DNA from: Geobacter sp. OR-1
GTDB lineage: Bacteria > Desulfobacterota > Desulfuromonadia > Geobacterales > DSM-12255
Assembly: GCF_000813145.1 (NCBI RefSeq)
Contig: NZ_BAZF01000015.1
Location: 47,371 to 111,370, forward strand
Reading direction: 5' to 3'
DNA: 64,000 bases
Below are positions 34,544 through 42,983 of the stretch, piece after piece. The stretch's first letter is position 1. Each line of letters starts with the position of its first letter. A program made the translations under genes and the position numbers. The notes beneath the pieces were generated by a model. It was given only the letters and a program-made list of their open reading frames with translations. It was not told where the DNA came from and searched no databases.

Positions 34544-35824
34544 CTAGTCGTCGAAGTTTCCTGCAGCGCCCTTGTCACCGCTGATGTTCTTAGCCTTTTC
34601 GACAATTTTGGCTTCGGTCCATTCCGCAGGATTTTCGATCCTGCTTCCTTTCGGTCCGATGTCATGGGAACCGGCCTTCAGTATCGCCTCTATTGCCAGC
34701 GGCGCGGTGTCTTTGGCATTGAAGACCTCGGTCAGCATCTTGAACGCAAAATCTTCAACCCGCTTTGCCATCCGGTCGCGGACCTCTTTGGGAAGGGCCA
34801 GCATCTTGTTCTCGAACGGCAGGTTGAGGTTCTTGTAGTCCCCCTTCTTCCACCCTTTGTCGTTGGCATATTTGACCATTTCGGCCCACAACTCCTCGGT
34901 CATTCCCTGGCCCGGCACCTTGATGAAGTTGCCGTCGCTATCGAGCTGGGCATTGCCGTAGTCATTGACCTCAAGCCCCCAGGAGATCATCTGCAGCGCA
35001 GTGGCGACATTCGCCTTGGTGGTGACGGTCTCAGCGGCAATCTGGCGGAGACGATCCGAACTGTTGCCGGAAGTGCCGTGCTGCGCGCCATTGATCTTGT
35101 ATGGCGCCAGCGCCTTGTGGATAGCAGCGGTCAAGCCCACCTGGATACCGGCGTCCGAAGCCTCGATACCGTGGGTAGTGCCGTTGTTGAGGGCGATCCA
35201 GTCAGCATGGATGTCGTGGGCATTGAGGCCGCGGATCAGGAACAGTGCTTCGTCTACCGTGGAAAGTCCGGTGCTTCCCTTGATTTCGCCGACCTCGGTC
35301 TCCAGCCCGGCCCATTTCGGGATGAACGGGTTGATGGCCAGGTTCGCGAGCAGGTTCTGGTCGTCGGGGAGATGCGAGGCATCGATGGCGATGGAGGTGA
35401 TGCCGGCCTCGAACATGGTCGGGATCTCGACCTTGGCGCTGGCCAGATCCTTGTCGTTCTTGATGCCGTAATGGTCGGCGTGGATTGCGACCGGAACCGT
35501 GATCCCCAGTTCGTTGCACAGGGCATCGACAATGCGTGCCATATTCCAGTAGTTGACGGCACAGTAGGCCTTCTGGCCCCCTTCCGACTTGGCGATTTCG
35601 ATGATAATCGGGGCATTGGCCCGTTGGGCCGCCATGAGCGCACCGCGCACGACAAAGTAGTTGCGGCCGTTGGCCGCCATCGTGATTGCCTTGCCCTTTG
35701 CTATCATGGCACGGTCGATGACCTTTCCGCTGACGATAAGCGCCTTGGAATTGGGAAAAAGCTGCCTGATGTTTGGTGGACGCCCAACCTGTAGGGCCTT
35801 TTCGAAATCTGCGGAATACGCCAT
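34544..35824 (-). CDS. fba: Class II fructose-bisphosphate aldolase
   Basis: 426 residues from the ATG at 35824, which follows AGGGAG by seven bases. The zinc-site motif PVAIHADHYG (H115, H118) and later GAQHGTSGNSSDRLRQIAAE match metal-dependent aldolases, and EVGEIKGSTGL is the usual glutamate loop. The enzyme interconverts fructose 1,6-bisphosphate with DHAP and glyceraldehyde 3-phosphate in glycolysis/gluconeogenesis in the cytoplasm. It is longer than E. coli FbaA (about 359 residues) and belongs to a long form seen in deltaproteobacteria. It is apparently monocistronic, with its own promoter and terminator. Confidence 0.85.
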   Translation of the reverse strand: MAYSADFEKALQVGRPPNIRQLFPNSKALIVSGKVIDRAMIAKGKAITMAANGRNYFVVRGALMAAQRANAPIIIEIAKSEGGQKAYCAVNYWNMARIVDALCNELGITVPVAIHADHYGIKNDKDLASAKVEIPTMFEAGITSIAIDASHLPDDQNLLANLAINPFIPKWAGLETEVGEIKGSTGLSTVDEALFLIRGLNAHDIHADWIALNNGTTHGIEASDAGIQVGLTAAIHKALAPYKINGAQHGTSGNSSDRLRQIAAETVTTKANVATALQMISWGLEVNDYGNAQLDSDGNFIKVPGQGMTEELWAEMVKYANDKGWKKGDYKNLNLPFENKMLALPKEVRDRMAKRVEDFAFKMLTEVFNAKDTAPLAIEAILKAGSHDIGPKGSRIENPAEWTEAKIVEKAKNISGDKGAAGNFDD

Positions 35825-35876
35825 GTCAAATCTCCCTTTGCTGAAATATAGTTCATGAAGTATACAAAACTTTAGT

Positions 35877-35905
35877 CTTATAACATGCCGACCGGCCAAA
35901 ATCAA
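35877..35905 (-). promoter_or_regulatory. Predicted sigma-70 promoter of fba
   Basis: Minus-strand TTGATT (35905-35900), a 17-base spacer and TATAAG (35882-35877) precede the aldolase ATG by about 50 bases. The location in the gap after the EamA gene supports it. Confidence 0.5.
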
Positions 35906-35933
35906 GGTGTCAAAAGGAAAGAATTCCCGTCTC

Positions 35934-36806
35934 TTACCCCAGTCTTATCACGACTGCGCCGGCAAGGATCAGGAGCGCGGAAAAGAGCCTGATCCTGCCG
36001 GACGGCTCTCCGAGAAACAGGATTCCGATCATGACCCCGATCATTATGCTTACCTGGCGCACCGGTACGGCATAACTCACCGGTGACAGGTTAAGTCCGT
36101 ATCTGAAGGTCAAAAAAGATGCCATCATCACCGGGCCGCTGATCAGAATCAGCCGCCAGTTCTCCTTCAGTTCCGGGATGATCAGGCTCCGGTATCGGTG
36201 CCGACAGAGATTGAAAGACATCAGTATCAACATGACCAGGACCAGATAGTAAGTGAAATAAAATGGCGAGTAGTTTCTTACTCCAACCTTTTCGGCAATT
36301 GAGCCGATGGAGTAAATGAAACCCGCGGCCAGCGCAGCCTGGACCGGCTTGCCCCGAAGATCGCGGAACGGGCGGAATATTTCATCCAGAGACACTTTCT
36401 GCATCTGAATCGAATACGCTCCGGCGGCGACCATAACAATGCCGATGATCCCCCAAATCGAGAGCCGCTCGCCAAGAAGGGCTACGCCCCATATCGGAAC
36501 ATAGATCATGGATGTTTGGCAGAGCGGATATATCACCGAAAGATCTCCCCCCCGGTAGGCCCGCCCGTTCAGCAGGTGGTACAGCACGAAACAGACTGCT
36601 CCCATAGATATCATCAGGAGCGTGAACGGTTCCGGAGGGGTGAAACGGTCGGGAGAGAGGGGAAGGGCCAGTGAAAACAGGCTCAAAGAAGCGACAAACA
36701 TCCACCAGATGAAGACGGTCTTGTGCCGGCTTCGCTTCACCAGCAGGTTCCAGAGTGCATGCATCACGGCCGAAACAACTATTAACAGAAAAGCTATCGG
36801 AGACAT
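35934..36806 (-). CDS. EamA/DMT-superfamily permease
   Basis: 290 residues with ten predicted membrane helices arranged as two five-helix halves, the classic drug/metabolite transporter layout. The first half begins MSPIAFLLIVVSAVMHALWN and the second restarts near residue 155. Members export amino acids, sugars or metabolites; nothing here fixes the substrate. The closing segment SIMIGVMIGILFLGEPSGRI is typical of the last helices. The tRNA-Leu terminator lies upstream, so the gene must have its own weak promoter or rely on readthrough. Confidence 0.82.
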   Translation of the reverse strand: MSPIAFLLIVVSAVMHALWNLLVKRSRHKTVFIWWMFVASLSLFSLALPLSPDRFTPPEPFTLLMISMGAVCFVLYHLLNGRAYRGGDLSVIYPLCQTSMIYVPIWGVALLGERLSIWGIIGIVMVAAGAYSIQMQKVSLDEIFRPFRDLRGKPVQAALAAGFIYSIGSIAEKVGVRNYSPFYFTYYLVLVMLILMSFNLCRHRYRSLIIPELKENWRLILISGPVMMASFLTFRYGLNLSPVSYAVPVRQVSIMIGVMIGILFLGEPSGRIRLFSALLILAGAVVIRLG

Positions 36807-36870
36807 CGGACCCGGTGCAACGGCAGAAAACAGGGACCACTCTGCCGGCGAATTTGATGAGTGCCACAGA

Positions 36871-36906
36871 AAAAAGGCCTCACAGAATCAACTGTGAGGC
36901 CTTTTT
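36871..36906 (-). terminator. Strong bidirectional terminator downstream of tRNA-Leu
   Basis: AAAAAGGCCTCACAG pairs perfectly with CTGTGAGGCCTTTTT around a six-base loop, giving a T-run on both strands. It lies just 3' of the tRNA-Leu gene on the minus strand. Confidence 0.85.
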
Positions 36907-36912
36907 CGTAAT

Positions 36913-36999
36913 TGGTGCCCAGGACTGGAATCGAACCAGCACTCCCTTGCGAGAACTAGAACCTGAATCTAGCGCGTCTACCAATTCCGCCACCTGGGC
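36913..36999 (-). tRNA. tRNA-Leu (anticodon CAG)
   Basis: The 87-base minus-strand gene has acceptor arms GCCCAGG/CCTGGGC, a discriminator A and an encoded CCA. Its anticodon arm is CTAGA-TTCAGGT-TCTAG, its long class II variable arm is typical of tRNA-Leu, and GGTTCGATTCC forms the T arm. A promoter and a terminator frame it. Confidence 0.93.
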
Positions 37000-37013
37000 T
37001 CATGGGAAGAATT

Positions 37014-37042
37014 TATATACCACCTGCCGCTTCCCGATGCAA
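37014..37042 (-). promoter_or_regulatory. Promoter of tRNA-Leu
   Basis: Minus-strand TTGCAT (37042-37037), a 17-base spacer and TATATA (37019-37014) place the start a few bases before the mature tRNA end at 36999. Confidence 0.55.
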
Positions 37043-37087
37043 GAAAAAATATCACTGCCGCACGAGCCGGCAAGCAGTAAGGAGACA

Positions 37088-37240
37088 CTAGATAAAGAGC
37101 GGACCGTCCTCGGACGATGATTCCTGGTCCTCTGATTCGTTCTGCTTGAGAAGAAGCACCAGACTGCTCCCCAGAGCAGCGCCTACCAGAAATGACAGGA
37201 GAACCATGCCGGTGCCCATCCCGCTTTCTTCTTCAGCCAT
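37088..37240 (-). CDS. Small single-span membrane protein (YtxH-like)
   Basis: A 50-residue open frame starting MAEEESGMGTGMVLLSFLVG, with GGAGG seven bases before the ATG. An acidic N-terminus is followed by one Gly/Ala-rich helix (LLSFLVGAALGSSLVLLL), then a lysine and an acidic tail. This resembles YtxH-type small membrane proteins, which often have a GAALG helix; their function is poorly known. It lies between tRNA-Leu and rmuC on the same strand. The strong ribosome site and clear design make it likely real. Confidence 0.6.
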   Translation of the reverse strand: MAEEESGMGTGMVLLSFLVGAALGSSLVLLLKQNESEDQESSSEDGPLFI

Positions 37241-37341
37241 GATCAGACCTCCTTCAGTGTTGGATGTAGGAGAGAATAGCAGAAAGATTCCCTCTTGTAC
37301 AGAGGGTTGAGGAAAATATAGCTCCGGAAAACCTTTCCGGA

Positions 37342-38763
37342 TCAGGTCGCATCGCTGTCAGGCGGTGCAACTTCCGAAATATGAAGGGACCGGGGAGCCA
37401 TGTCGATTGAGGACAGATCTTCGATGCTCTTCTCAGGGGCAGCTCCCAGCTCCTTGAACCGTCTGGCTGAGACAAGAACACGGGACTCCAGCGACCCGAC
37501 TGCCTTGTTGTAGGATTCAACGGCGCGCTCCAGCCCCTTGCGCATATCGGAGAAATGCCCTGTCAGCAGTACCAGCCGATCATAGAGGGTTTTGCCAAGG
37601 TCGCTTATTGCCTGGGCGTTTTCGGCGAGCCGTTCCTGGCGCCACCCGTAGGCAACGGCCCGCAGCAGGGCAATCAGGGTGGTCGGAGTGGCAAGAATTA
37701 CCCGCTGTCCAACCCCGAACTCGATCAGGGCAGGATCCTGCTCCAGTGCGGCACTGAAAAAGGTTTCGCCGGGGAGGAACAGCACCACGAACTCAGGTGT
37801 GGGCTGAAACTGGTCCCAGTAACCCTTGGCGCTCAGCTTTGCCAGATGGGTGCGAATCTGCCGGGCATGATCCTGAAGATGACGCACCTTCTCGCTGTCA
37901 TCAACGGTTTCCAGAGCCTCCAGGTAGGCCATGAGCGGGGCTTTGGCATCAACGACAATGTTGCGGCCGCTGGGGAGCTTGACCACCATGTCCGGACGCA
38001 GCCGCCCTTCAAGACCGTTAACGCTCTCCTGCTCGAAGAAATCACAGTAGTTCAGCATCCCGGCAATCTCGACCACCCGCTTGAGCTGGATTTCCCCCCA
38101 TCGGCCGCGAACGGTCGGAGTCCGCAATGCCTTTACCAGCCGGGATGTCTCCCCATGCAGCTGCGATTGGCTTGCAGCAAGAGACCTCAGCTGCTCGGCA
38201 AGGGTGTCGAAAGCCGTGGCGCGCACCTTCTCGAATTCGCCGATCTTCTGATCGACCTTCTCCAGTGACTCCTTCATCGGCCTGACCATATCATCGATGG
38301 CGCGCCGCCTGAGTTCCAGGTCTCCCCTGGCCCCCTCCTGGAACTTTTCCAGGGTCGCCCTGGCCAGGTCAAGAAAGGCCTGGTTGTTGTTCTGCAGCGC
38401 CTGAGCGGAAAGCGCCTGAAAGGCATCCGACAGTTTCGCCTGCGCTTCGTTTACGACCGCCAGCTTTTCCGCCGCGCCTTTTCGCTCTTCCTGCAGCCGG
38501 GTTTCCATCGCGCTCAGGGAAATCTGCAGCCTGGATATTGCAGCACCTGCCTCCCGCAGTTCCCCTTCCTGCCTCTCCAGCGTTCCGGTCAGCACATTGA
38601 TCCGGTCGTCTCTGGCCTGCAGCCGTTCCGCCAGCTTGACTGCCTCAGCTTCCAGGCAGGATTTCTCCAGCTGCCTTACGTGGTTATGGCGCGACCACGC
38701 AACAGCCCAGCCAACAATGCCGCCAAGAAGAACCCCTGCCGCCAGTACGACATATTGCGCCAT
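37342..38763 (-). CDS. rmuC: DNA recombination protein RmuC
   Basis: 473 residues: an N-terminal membrane helix ([17 protein letters not shown]), a long coiled coil (about 30-190) and the RmuC core. The core contains [19 protein letters not shown], then [20 protein letters not shown] and [20 protein letters not shown]. RmuC limits DNA inversions at short inverted repeats in E. coli, and its core is related to PD-(D/E)XK nucleases. The gene lies 20 bases downstream of the DUF6178-like gene and probably shares its transcript. A 7-bp hairpin at 37324-37340 just past the stop may be a weak terminator. Confidence 0.87.
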   Translation of the reverse strand: MAQYVVLAAGVLLGGIVGWAVAWSRHNHVRQLEKSCLEAEAVKLAERLQARDDRINVLTGTLERQEGELREAGAAISRLQISLSAMETRLQEERKGAAEKLAVVNEAQAKLSDAFQALSAQALQNNNQAFLDLARATLEKFQEGARGDLELRRRAIDDMVRPMKESLEKVDQKIGEFEKVRATAFDTLAEQLRSLAASQSQLHGETSRLVKALRTPTVRGRWGEIQLKRVVEIAGMLNYCDFFEQESVNGLEGRLRPDMVVKLPSGRNIVVDAKAPLMAYLEALETVDDSEKVRHLQDHARQIRTHLAKLSAKGYWDQFQPTPEFVVLFLPGETFFSAALEQDPALIEFGVGQRVILATPTTLIALLRAVAYGWRQERLAENAQAISDLGKTLYDRLVLLTGHFSDMRKGLERAVESYNKAVGSLESRVLVSARRFKELGAAPEKSIEDLSSIDMAPRSLHISEVAPPDSDAT

Positions 38764-38783
38764 TCACCCTCCCCTGCAACTGC

Positions 38784-40049
38784 TCACCGTTTCAGAAGGT
38801 TCAGAAATTCGCGGGCGATTTCAACATCTTTCATGGAACCGAACTCGCGATAACCGTCCGTACGGTCTGCATCCAGCCCCCGGTAAAATAGCGGGCGATC
38901 ATTCCCGAAACCTCTCAAGGCTTTGGCAGTTGCATATTCGTCGGAAGCCAGGCTCCGCGCCTGCTGACCCACCTGCCGGACGATGCCGAACCCGAGCCGG
39001 AAAAGACGTTTCAGCTGTTCGGTGCGCAGAATATTAGCGGCATAAGATTCATCAGAACCGCTGAGATACTCCAATGCCAGGTTCAACCAGCCATATACCC
39101 GTTGTGCTACCGAGCGGGCCTTTTCGCCATCCAGCCCATAGCCGCCTTCGGCAACCATGGCACAATTCAGCAACCCTTCCAGTTCCTGACGCAACGGCTC
39201 TGTCATAACCTTTGCGAGCACTCCGGATAACAGTGTGCCGTCAGCAAGCGGCGCAATCGAGAGGGTAAGGCCTTCCATCTCACTGATGACAGGGATCTTC
39301 TCCTCGCCGGGGGTGTACCTGTCGGGTGACAACGGGGCATAAATCTCAATCGCTTCCTCATGTGACGGAAAGCCGAGGTCTGCCAGGCGACCGGATCTGA
39401 ACCGGTAACAATGATCCTCAAGTTCGTTCTTTACGGCTGAGCGACACCCCGCCATCAGATCGAGATACAACTCATGGTCATTTCTGTAGATAACGTCGAT
39501 CAGGGTGCCGATTATCCGAGCATGTTTATCGTTTTTAAATGTCAGGAAGTACATGCTGTCGAACGAATGATCCCAATCGCCCAGCCGTTCGGAATCGGTT
39601 GCCAGCTCCCCGGAACCTCCGCCGAGCTCAATTTCGTCGAGAAGCAGCAGTTGAAGGAGTTCCGGATCGAGCCGGGAAAGAACTTTCATGGCATCGGAGT
39701 CAGCGGAAAGAAGATATTCCAGCCATTCAATGGCCTTTTCGTTATTGAACTCCCATTTCTGCCAGAGTTCCAGGTCAAGGCATAAGGAGAGCTGTTCGGC
39801 AGAACCGTTGGCCAGAAGTTGCGAGGCATCTGTTTCGCCGATCTCCTTAATCATCAGATAGTACTCCTGGGGAGAAAAACCTCTGACCAGCTTCTCACCG
39901 TCAGGATCATCAATGATAAGTTCTAGGCGGCGCTGGGCCGGGAGCTCTCTAAGGTGCGCCAGTTTTTCTTCCGGCAATAAAGCCGAAAATTCTGCAGGGG
40001 AGAGCTTCCCCCCCCGGATCAAAGTAAGATTCGGTTTGTTTGGGCTCAT
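38784..40049 (-). CDS. DUF6178-like conserved protein
   Basis: About 421 residues from the ATG at 40049, which follows AAAGGA by five bases and overlaps the stop of the upstream gene. The protein is acidic and leucine-rich with no signal peptide or membrane helix. Recognisable stretches include FSPQEYYLMIKEIGETDASQ and ESYAANILRTEQLKRLFRLG. It resembles a conserved uncharacterised family frequent in Geobacter and relatives; I recall it as DUF6178 but cannot verify it here. Function is unknown. Co-transcription with rmuC and a cysteine-cluster protein is the only hint. Confidence 0.6.
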   Translation of the reverse strand: MSPNKPNLTLIRGGKLSPAEFSALLPEEKLAHLRELPAQRRLELIIDDPDGEKLVRGFSPQEYYLMIKEIGETDASQLLANGSAEQLSLCLDLELWQKWEFNNEKAIEWLEYLLSADSDAMKVLSRLDPELLQLLLLDEIELGGGSGELATDSERLGDWDHSFDSMYFLTFKNDKHARIIGTLIDVIYRNDHELYLDLMAGCRSAVKNELEDHCYRFRSGRLADLGFPSHEEAIEIYAPLSPDRYTPGEEKIPVISEMEGLTLSIAPLADGTLLSGVLAKVMTEPLRQELEGLLNCAMVAEGGYGLDGEKARSVAQRVYGWLNLALEYLSGSDESYAANILRTEQLKRLFRLGFGIVRQVGQQARSLASDEYATAKALRGFGNDRPLFYRGLDADRTDGYREFGSMKDVEIAREFLNLLKR

Positions 40050-40387
40050 TCCATTCCTTTGTAATTTTTTTTGCCTTGCTTTGACTGACGCCTCTTCAGG
40101 CCGAAATGACTGCGATATCCGCATTTATCGTGAAGCCAATCAAGAGATCTGACCAGTTCGGGAGTAAGGGCGATACAGTCGGGATTTATTTCAAAACGGC
40201 GCTCATACACCTTGCATTGCCTGGAAACGACATCCAGGTAACGACAAGGGGTAGCGGTAAAAAAAATGGTGCCATCCTCATTCTCCAATTTTTCAAAGCA
40301 GCATCTGCCGCATTGATGGCAGAGATTTTCCCATTTTATTTCGGTAGAGTCACAATTTGTCATGTCAGGAGCATACCCAATCGGCAT
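40046..40387 (-). CDS. YkgJ/YcgN-like cysteine-cluster protein
   Basis: 113 residues. The motif CHQCGRCC near the N-terminus, followed by CRYLDVVSRQCKVYERR and a later NPDC, is the pattern of the YkgJ family (UPF0153), thought to bind zinc or an iron-sulfur cluster. The start is uncertain: ATGs at 40387 and 40363 are both possible and neither has a strong ribosome site. The stop overlaps the next gene's ATG, so the two are coupled. The biochemical role of the family is not established. Confidence 0.72.
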   Translation of the reverse strand: MPIGYAPDMTNCDSTEIKWENLCHQCGRCCFEKLENEDGTIFFTATPCRYLDVVSRQCKVYERRFEINPDCIALTPELVRSLDWLHDKCGYRSHFGLKRRQSKQGKKNYKGME

Positions 40388-40882
40388 CTTTACGTCAATG
40401 CAGATGAACCCCAGGCGAGTATAACCGGATATTCACGCCGCGCCGACGTCACAATTATGACGGCACCATATCCAATAGAGGCAATATCCATGGTTTTCAG
40501 TGACCAAGGTCACTTATTAGCTGTTTTTGTTGAGATATCCGGCTCATTATTCTGCTGAAACCGCCCCGGAAACCGGCTGCACCAAAGTCAATATGCCCTA
40601 AGGCTCAGGGCGCGCGGGTTTAATTAAGACTGCTGACCGTCAATGAATTGTCGTTAGGTGCCCGTCAGCATCTTGCTTTTCGACCATTTCCAGAGATATC
40701 TTCAAAATTGCGGCTCATGGCAGAAAATTTCCGACAGCAGTTAATTATTTGATTTTTAGAGCATTTTTGCCGCCAAGACAACTAATTAAACTTTTTATTT
40801 TTTTAAATACCTGCAGTTCGGCACAGTAGCTGAATATATATGCTTCGTCTGTTTGATATTCATGCCTTGGGGGGTATAAATC
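40388..40882. other. Divergent intergenic region without a recognised gene
   Basis: This 495-base gap lies between the cysteine-cluster gene (minus) and the small zinc-ribbon gene (plus). Overlapping open frames on either strand lack ribosome sites. The right part (40740-40850) is AT-rich and probably holds the zinc-ribbon promoter, but no clean -35/-10 pair stands out. The left part has several GC-rich short inverted repeats of uncertain meaning. Confidence 0.4.
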
Positions 40883-41038
40883 ATGAAATGTCCTAAATGC
40901 AAAGGTCGTATGTTCAATGAAAAGTTTTATGATTACGTAAGATCCTTCGACGCCTGGAAATGCACTTGCTGCGGAGAGGTTCTGGATCCGACCATACTGA
41001 CCAACAGGGCAAGAAGCCACAATCATTTCCTGGGGTAG
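40883..41038 (+). CDS. Small zinc-ribbon protein
   Basis: 51 residues starting MKCPKCKGRMFNEKFYDYVR, preceded by GGGGGG at ribosome-site distance. Two cysteine pairs (CPKC at 3-6 and CTCC near 28-31) should form a zinc ribbon, and the tail is basic. A strong terminator follows within 25 bases, so it is a free-standing gene. Similar tiny zinc ribbons act as regulators or protein adaptors, but there is no evidence for a specific role. Confidence 0.65.
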   Translation: MKCPKCKGRMFNEKFYDYVRSFDAWKCTCCGEVLDPTILTNRARSHNHFLG

Positions 41039-41060
41039 AACTTACAACCACACAAAAAGC

Positions 41061-41089
41061 AAAGGGCGCCTTTCGGTGCCCTTTTTTTG
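41061..41089 (+). terminator. Rho-independent terminator of the zinc-ribbon gene
   Basis: AAAGGGCGCC and GGTGCCCTTT pair around a TTTC loop (one G-T pair) and are followed by a run of seven T. Confidence 0.85.
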
Positions 41090-41170
41090 TCTAATCTACT
41101 TGCAAGAGCCCCGTTGACAGCAGCCACCCCCTCTGCTACTTATACCCGCACCACATTGAAAGGAAGTACC

Positions 41171-41888
41171 ATGCGAGCTGACGGAAGAAACGCCGGAGAA
41201 CTCAGGCCAGTTGTTATTACAAGGAATTTCAACAGATATGCCGAAGGTTCCGTACTGGTGACATTCGGGCATACCAAAGTGATCTGCACCGCTTCAATTG
41301 AGGAAAGTGTTACCCCCCTTCCTGAGAGGAAAAGGCACTGGGTGGGTAACAGCAGAATATTCAATGTTGCCGAGGTCCACACATACAAGATCAGCGCGCG
41401 AATCTACCAGAGGAAAAGTGGGAGGACGAACCCATGAAATCCAGCGTCTCATCGGCCGGTCCCTCCGGAGCGTCATGGATATGACGCTTCTTGGCGAGAG
41501 AACCATTCAGATCGATTGTGACGTCATTCAGGCCGACGGCGGGACCAGGACCGCCTCGATCACCGGCGCATATGTTGCGCTTGCCGATGCCATGCAAAGC
41601 CTGATCAAACGCAATATCATTTCTTCCTCCCCTTTGCGCGAAGCTGTTGCGGCAGTGAGCGTGGGGATCATCAAGGGCGAACCATTGCTCGACCTCGATT
41701 ATTCCGAGGATTCCGGCGCCGATGTGGATATGAATTTCGTCATGACCTCTTCCGGAAGATTTGTCGAGGTACAGGGGACCGCAGAAAGCGAACCGTTTAC
41801 GATCGAACAGATGGACCAGATGCGGAACCAGGCGATTTCAGGTATCAAGCAACTATTCGCAATCCAGGAAAAGGTTCTGGCAGAATGA
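41171..41888 (+). pseudogene. rph: Ribonuclease PH, interrupted by a +1 frameshift
   Basis: The reading frame starts at ATG 41171 behind AAGGAAG with [20 protein letters not shown] and runs into a six-C run at 41313-41318. There it leaves the RNase PH sequence and stops at 41437. The adjacent frame continues it exactly ([20 protein letters not shown], then [13 protein letters not shown] and [20 protein letters not shown]) to the stop at 41888. Removing one C restores a 238-residue protein, the length of E. coli RNase PH. The enzyme trims tRNA 3' ends phosphorolytically. All catalytic segments are intact apart from the indel, and rdgB overlaps its end as usual. A sequence error is more likely than a dead gene. 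Confidence 0.85.
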
Positions 41889-42481
41889 AACAATTGCTTG
41901 TAGCCACATCCAATCGCGGCAAGTTCGGCGAATTTAAGGCAATGCTTGCGCCCCGAGTGGCTGAGCTTTTCTCCCTGGCCGATTTCCCGCAATTGACTCT
42001 CCCTCCGGAAACCGGCAGGACCTTTGCGGAGAATGCGATCATCAAGGCGCGCCATGCTGCCAGGGAAACCGGAATTCCGACCATCGCCGACGACTCCGGC
42101 TTGGAGGTGGATTATCTCGGTGGTCGCCCCGGAGTCCTATCAGCAAGATTTGCCGGAGAATCGGCTACCGACGGCGAGAACAACAGCAGGCTCCTCCTCG
42201 AACTCATGCATGTGGACAGGAAGCAAAGAGGTGCGAGATTTGCCTGCTGTATAGCCTTTTGCCAACCGGACGGAAGTTGTCTGACGTTTTCCGGTCAGTT
42301 GGCTGGAAGTATAATCGAGCAACCAAGGGGAAGTAACGGGTTTGGCTATGACCCGTTATTTCTGGTCTCCGAATACGACCAGACTCTGGCTGAGCTCGAT
42401 TCGACCACCAAAAACCTTATCAGCCACCGGGCCAAGGCGTTTCAACGATTCCTGGAGCATATTTCGACCGGCGATTTCTGA
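41885..42481 (+). CDS. rdgB: XTP/dITP diphosphatase (RdgB/HAM1 family)
   Basis: 198 residues. The N-terminal [14 protein letters not shown], then [20 protein letters not shown] and [11 protein letters not shown], are the conserved blocks of the Ham1/RdgB family. The enzyme hydrolyses non-canonical purine nucleotides (XTP, dITP) to monophosphates and keeps them out of DNA and RNA. The ATG overlaps the rph stop (ATGA), a common rph-rdgB arrangement. No oddities. Confidence 0.92.
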   Translation: MKQLLVATSNRGKFGEFKAMLAPRVAELFSLADFPQLTLPPETGRTFAENAIIKARHAARETGIPTIADDSGLEVDYLGGRPGVLSARFAGESATDGENNSRLLLELMHVDRKQRGARFACCIAFCQPDGSCLTFSGQLAGSIIEQPRGSNGFGYDPLFLVSEYDQTLAELDSTTKNLISHRAKAFQRFLEHISTGDF

Positions 42482-42502
42482 TTACATTTGAGCAAAAAAT
42501 GC

Positions 42503-42531
42503 TTGCATGGAAACAGATGGTATGTTACAAG
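42503..42531 (+). promoter_or_regulatory. Possible promoter of the tRNA cluster
   Basis: TTGCAT, a 17-base spacer and TACAAG end eleven bases before the tRNA-Pro 5' end. The -35 box is identical to that proposed for tRNA-Leu in this window. Confidence 0.35.
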
Positions 42532-42541
42532 TCAGTTCTTA

Positions 42542-42619
<78 letters not shown>

Positions 42620-42625
42620 AACTCT

Positions 42626-42702
42626 GCGCCCGTAGCTCAGCTGGATAGAGCAACGGCCTTCTAAGCCGTAGGCCACAGGTTCGAATCCTGTCGGGCGTGC
42701 CA
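42626..42702 (+). tRNA. tRNA-Arg (anticodon TCT)
   Basis: 77 bases with acceptor arms GCGCCCG/CGGGCGT, anticodon arm ACGGC-CTTCTAA-GCCGT, T-arm GGTTCGAATCC and an encoded CCA. It lies six bases after tRNA-Pro. Confidence 0.94.
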
Positions 42703-42720
42703 ACTGAATACCCACTTTAT

Positions 42721-42797
42721 GGTGGCTATGGTGAAGCGGTCAACACTTACGACTGTGACTCGTACATACGTGGGTTCGAATCCCACTAGCCACCCCA
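42721..42797 (+). tRNA. tRNA-His (anticodon GTG)
   Basis: The anticodon arm TACGA-CTGTGAC-TCGTA carries GTG. The extra 5' G (42721) pairs with discriminator C (42794), the identity feature of tRNA-His. CCA is encoded. Confidence 0.94.
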
Positions 42798-42836
42798 TTA
42801 AAACCAACTAGCCGATTTTAGGCAAGCTTTCGATAT

Positions 42837-42892
42837 AAAAAGGTTTTCCCGTGTGTACATTGTAAACAATGGCACAAGGGAAGACCTTTTTG
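42837..42892. terminator. Long bidirectional terminator after the tRNA cluster
   Basis: AAAAAGGT, TTCCC, TGTG and CATTGT on the left pair in order with ACAATG, CACA, GGGAA and ACCTTTTT on the right, interrupted only by single mismatches. T-runs occur on both strands. Confidence 0.8.
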
Positions 42893-42983
42893 TGTTTCCG
42901 GTCAGGAAACCGCTCCTCTTGATGCAAAATTCACCTTAATCAATCGCGGATTATGCCGAAGGTGTTTATAGAGGAGGTTAATC

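Noticed and set aside
34664..35794. 376-residue open frame antisense to fba
   Set aside because: It mirrors a well-conserved aldolase gene and has no start signals or recognisable domains.
40106..40558. 150-residue open frame antisense to the cysteine-cluster gene and the gap beside it
   Set aside because: It overlaps a supported gene on the other strand, lacks a ribosome site and has mixed composition.
41313..41318. Programmed frameshift in rph
   Set aside because: A plain six-C run lacks a slippery heptamer, stop context or stimulator, RNase PH is not known to use one, and three similar indels lie nearby.
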